From: Mastigias papua
Lineage: Eukaryota; Cnidaria; Scyphozoa; Rhizostomeae; Mastigiidae
NCBI GenBank assembly: GCA_964019165.1
Contig: OZ025278.1
Span: 1,271,262-1,335,261, forward strand
DNA: 64,000 nucleotides
Direction of reading: 5' to 3'
Shown: positions 60,591 through 64,000 of the stretch, in pieces
Layout: every line of letters begins with the position of its first letter
Numbering within the stretch: the first letter of the stretch is position 1
Translations under genes and position numbers: made by a program
Notes under the pieces: generated by a model
Database searches by the model: none
What the model was told of the DNA's origin: nothing
Seen by the model: only the letters and a program-made list of their open reading frames with translations

Positions 60591-63269
60591 CTACGAGGAA
60601 ACCAGTTTCATAAATATATACATATATATTTCAAAGATATGATAATATTGTTTTGTTGAAACCGCAGAAAATTGCAAGATAGTTTATAGCAAGCTGTTTA
60701 TAATGATGTATGCCACAAAACAAATGGAATAACATGAAATATTGTGTTGAAAATGATTTTAATGCATTGCTTGCTGTTTTATCATGCTGTGTTTAAATTG
60801 TATCGAGTGGCATTGAATCACATTGCACGAAGCTTTTTACAAAAATTGCAACAGTGAATTCTACTGCAATACGTTTAGGCAATAACTCCAATATTAGCTC
60901 ATTTGGATTGAACCATCCTTATGTATTCCATTCATTAGATTGCATTGGAATGCATTGTGTTGTGGTATGTTGTACGACATACTGCACTACATTGAACTAT
61001 ACTGATGCATCCACCATTGCGGTAATGAGTAATAACTCTTTTGGCATAAGTTGCATTAGACTGCATCGCAGGCCTGTTACATCATAGTGTGATTTGCCGC
61101 GATCTTTTTAAGTTGCATCGGACATTAAAGGCAACAGTTCGTTGCCTGTAAACACAGCTCAATTTCCACCTTGCTACATAACAGACACACGCAACAATCA
61201 TCACATGACAATGCACAGGTGAAGATAAGACAATAGTGTAAGCCAAAGGTGAGTTAATAAACATGAAATATAAACAACAGGCAAATGTCGAAATTTGATA
61301 CACCCACTCACTTTTATACTCTTTATTCCTTTTATCGGTATCCTGTCACTTCCAGTCAAAAATGCTGAAGACAGAGAAAGATTAGAGGCTTTTTAAGCAA
61401 CAAACAATTTCAAAGAGCATTATCCTACTGTAAACTACTGCGTGCAAAAGCATTTGACATCAAGACCATTCTATAAAAAAGTACGCTGTACCAAGTATCT
61501 TAACAACTAAATCCTATTATCATCCCGAAATGTTTGATGGATGCTCTATACCAGAGATGGGCAAACTACGACCCGCGGGACGCATGCGGCCCACCAAGTG
61601 CTTTTTTGCGGCCCGCCAAAAACTGTTAGGAAGCAAAAATAACTTCGTTTATGACATTGTCCTTTTCGTTTATGACATTCTCATTGATATTGTCCTTTTC
61701 ACAACCGTTAGTCACTAAATGACTTCGTTTTCCAAATGTACGTGTTTCAGTTCAAGTTTCTACCGTTTAATATGACTTCAATAGCTGCTTATATACCACT
61801 CTGTGTCTTGAGAAATATTTGGCAACATACTATGCGCAGTACTGACTATGCGGCCCTAGAAAGACTTAGAAATTGTAAATATGGCCCTTGCACTCAAAAG
61901 TTTGCCCACCCCTGCTCTATACTGAGCCAGCAAATCAAAACAAAATCATCAACTATATTAATATTCAATACCAACCTAAAAATTTCTTCCTCAAATTTAA
62001 GTCAAAGTTCTCTAAAATTTCCCAGAACTCCGTAATACGAGGGTGCTTTTCGTAATATTCATCCTGGTATTCAGTATTCTGAAATTGAAAGTCAGAACAA
62101 CAATTCAGAGCACTCAGGCTGCAACACTACGAATAACATGTTTGCATTTTAACTGCTCAAAGCTAGAGGCTCACCGAGGCCTTAGAAAGTAGAATTCAAA
62201 TGATTGACGGGAACTTCCTCAAGTATTTCAAGTAGGGATAGGCCAAATCTGGCCCACAAGGAAATCTTAGTGGTAGGTTGAATCTAAAAGTTTTTGTTGC
62301 ATATTAATTTGAAGAAAAAGCAAACTTTCTGTAGCACCGATTATATTATATAAATATTATATACATATTATTATGACTTTGTAAAAAAAATTTTTATTCT
62401 CTAAGCAAAATTTGAATGTTGCACATCAAAGAGGCGATTTAAAATGCTGTTGGACCAATATTTGCAATTGAACTCTAAAGAAGGCCGCTCAATCCTGACC
62501 TGGCATGTCAGCATTTAGTCCCCACGGAAAAGGTCCCCTCGCATAAAGCATCAAGAATGGCCGTTTAGTCAGGGAAAGCGTGCAAAATCATCACATCTCT
62601 AATTTACAGTGTTTGCTCCCAAAAATTAGGAATGAGTGAGATTTTCCTTCTGCATGTGAGAAATTGCTAAAATGCAAGAGTCTCACGTCCAAAGCGTGAG
62701 ACTTAAGAGCTCTGGCAACAAAAAGGTCCAAGGCTGGAAATTCAATCAATAATAAGGTACTTTCGTGACAGAAAATCAGATCAATTGTGAAAACAAACAC
62801 TGTACATTCATACTGGCCCAGCTATCGAATGTCCAAGGCCATGTAAGGTCTACTTGAGTGCACTGCACGTATTCATAAGGATGGCAAGTTCTGGTATGTT
62901 CTCATCTATTCACATGTACGAACATGTTTCATGATAATTGTTTAGTACATACCAAAGGTACATACTCCAAAATGCAAACAAAGGTAAGGTTTTCTTATTC
63001 TGGGTTTAACTGTGTGAAGATAGAGTTGTTGCCGAGGCAACAAAAGAGTTTGAATAATGTAAGACCTATATATGTGACACTAAAAGTGCTATACTCTTTC
63101 AACACAAAAAACGTAGGAACATCAAAACATTGGTTTTTATTGCATCTACTGGAAACATTGCCAGTGGTCCCAATCGAATACGAGCTCTCACCTCTCTAAT
63201 TTGCATAAAATCATCGTAATCCTCACACCCAGATATCATCTCCATTAATTCAGTTGGACGAACAAAATG
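60429..63269 (-). CDS. HECT E3 ubiquitin ligase, HERC-like, last four exons (5' end outside window)
   Basis: Exons 63269-63192, 62078-61976, 61364-61312 and 60590-60429 join through GT-AG introns into 131 residues plus stop, which cover the HECT C-lobe and adjoining N-lobe. Visible motifs: RPTELMEMISGCEDYDDF, RENTEYQDEYYEKHPRITEF then WEIL, KKFLAFLTGSDRIPIKGIKS, and the active-site stretch LPVASTCFNLLMLPRY. The catalytic cysteine codon is 60528-60530, which accepts ubiquitin from an E2 before transfer to substrate. The order and spacing match HERC3/HERC4-type ligases best, but RCC1 or other N-terminal domains would lie beyond 64000, so the subfamily is unsettled. The protein ends HFSKGFGLE. 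Nothing suggests a pseudogene. Confidence 0.88.
61312..61364 (-). CDS. HECT gene, second-from-last exon
   Basis: 53 nt between acceptor GTCTTCAG and donor GTGAGT. Encodes AFLTGSDRIPIKGIKSIK with the conserved TGSDR-x-P motif. Confidence 0.85.
61552..61914. mobile_element. 363-bp hAT MITE in a HECT-gene intron
   Basis: Ends CAGAGATGGGCAAAC and GTTTGCCCACCCCTG are inverted repeats. Subterminal CCGCGGGACGCATGCGGCCC is typical of widespread hAT families. A perfect 8-bp target duplication, CTCTATAC, flanks it (61544-61551 and 61915-61922). Non-coding. Confidence 0.92.
61976..62078 (-). CDS. HECT gene, third-from-last exon
   Basis: 103 nt between acceptor CAATTTCAG and donor GTTGGT, leaving one base that the next exon completes. 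Encodes NTEYQDEYYEKHPRITEFWE then ILENFDLNLRKKFL, the typical HP-x-I-x-x-FW helix. Confidence 0.85.
62679..62703. repeat. 9-bp perfect hairpin in the HECT intron
   Basis: AGTCTCACG, loop TCCAAAG, CGTGAGACT. Lies in the intron between the fourth- and third-from-last exons. Possibly part of an interspersed repeat. Confidence 0.55.
63192..63269 (-). CDS. HECT gene, fourth-from-last exon
   Basis: 26 codons between acceptor TTTTACAG and donor GTGAGA, phase 0 at both ends. Encodes HFVRPTELMEMISGC followed by EDYDDFMQIRE, the N-lobe end of the HECT domain. Confidence 0.82.
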
Positions 63270-64000
63270 CTGTAAAATAACAGATAAACGTTTGTTAAAA
63301 CAACATCGTCCACTAGGCCCGTAGCCAGCGTGGTATTGCTAGGGGGCAAAGTAACTCTGAGCGTAACGAGTATCAATCAGCTGGGCGGCCTGGTAGCTCC
63401 CAGTGGTGTTTAAAATGTACTGGCTTACATGATTTGGATTGAACTCTGACAGATGATGCAAAGTAATGCAAGAATATACTCGAGTGTTCTATTTCTAAGG
63501 GCGGGGCACCGAGTAGCTACTCTACATTCTAATAAGAGCAACACTAAATAGTACAAAAAATGCATGTACTACTAATATACCAATTGAAAACATAGAATGA
63601 TTAAGGTGGGTTGATGGTGGGTGATATAGAGTAGAACGATTAAGGTGGATTGATGGTTGGTAATATAGTGCGTAAGAGAACTGCAGATATGACGTAAGAA
63701 ATGAAGAAGTGTAATACTCTCTGATTTCGCAATGGCATCGCACATATAGTTTTCTCCAGAAAAAGGACCGAAGTTCACATTCTGAGGGCACCATTGTCAA
63801 CATTTGCGAAGTTTGAGGAGGGAGGCCGGTTTCCTACCTATGGAAGTTTGTTTGCACAGCGTTATGAAATGTTTATGATAACCAAGAGTTTTAAAGGATG
63901 GCATAATTTCTTCGAAAGACTAAAAGCTACGTCGAGAGCGTATTTTTGTAAAATGCACACCTTCATTAATTATTTTGAAATGTCTGCATGCTATGTAAAA
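63270..64000. other. Intron of the HECT gene
   Basis: Presumed intron upstream of the exon at 63192-63269. No further HECT exon was recognised before the window ends. A repeat-like AGGCCCGTAGCCAGC word lies near 63316. Confidence 0.5.

Overview
The window is animal nuclear DNA. Genes are split by GT-AG introns, the spliced products are typical animal proteins (a HECT-type ubiquitin ligase and a coiled-coil/zinc-finger protein), and the intergenic DNA is full of decayed LINEs, a Penelope-like fragment, hAT- and Tc1-like MITEs, foldback elements and CA microsatellites. No bacterial features are present. The repeat mix fits a marine invertebrate, but the species cannot be named from the sequence.

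Layout. 1-583: sequence in which I recognise nothing. 584-12332 and 18804 to about 36350: two arrays of one 107-bp satellite in the same orientation (about 110 and 164 units), with higher-order repeat structure. 12333-18803: a 6.5-kb island that interrupts the satellite exactly in phase. It is two head-to-tail cassettes sharing a 191-bp left end and a 279-bp right end (identical by eye) around unrelated cargos. The second cargo holds a roughly 76-bp tandem repeat made of two alternating short hairpins. 36350-36735: the satellite decays into unique sequence. 36950-37600: a LINE remnant and a small MITE.

38373-46591 (minus strand): a seven-exon gene for a predicted 675-residue coiled-coil protein with a C-terminal C2HC zinc finger, possibly of the TNIP/optineurin/NEMO type. 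All of its introns are phase 0, and several carry MITEs or foldbacks. 47200-54036: an old duplicated repeat block (two copies) with LINE remnants and a 1.24-kb TIR element whose empty site survives in the other copy. 54000-58700: mostly unrecognised, with a long CA repeat. 58695-59198 (minus): the C-terminal end of a Penelope-like element. 59809-60231: a 420-bp foldback element. 60429 to beyond 63269 (minus): the last four coding exons of a HERC-like HECT E3 ligase, including its catalytic cysteine. The rest of that gene lies beyond the window.

The most unusual region is the satellite with its in-phase twin-cassette insertion. The two genes are ordinary in kind, and nothing links their functions to the repeats. 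All boundaries were read by eye, and repeat identities were not computed.
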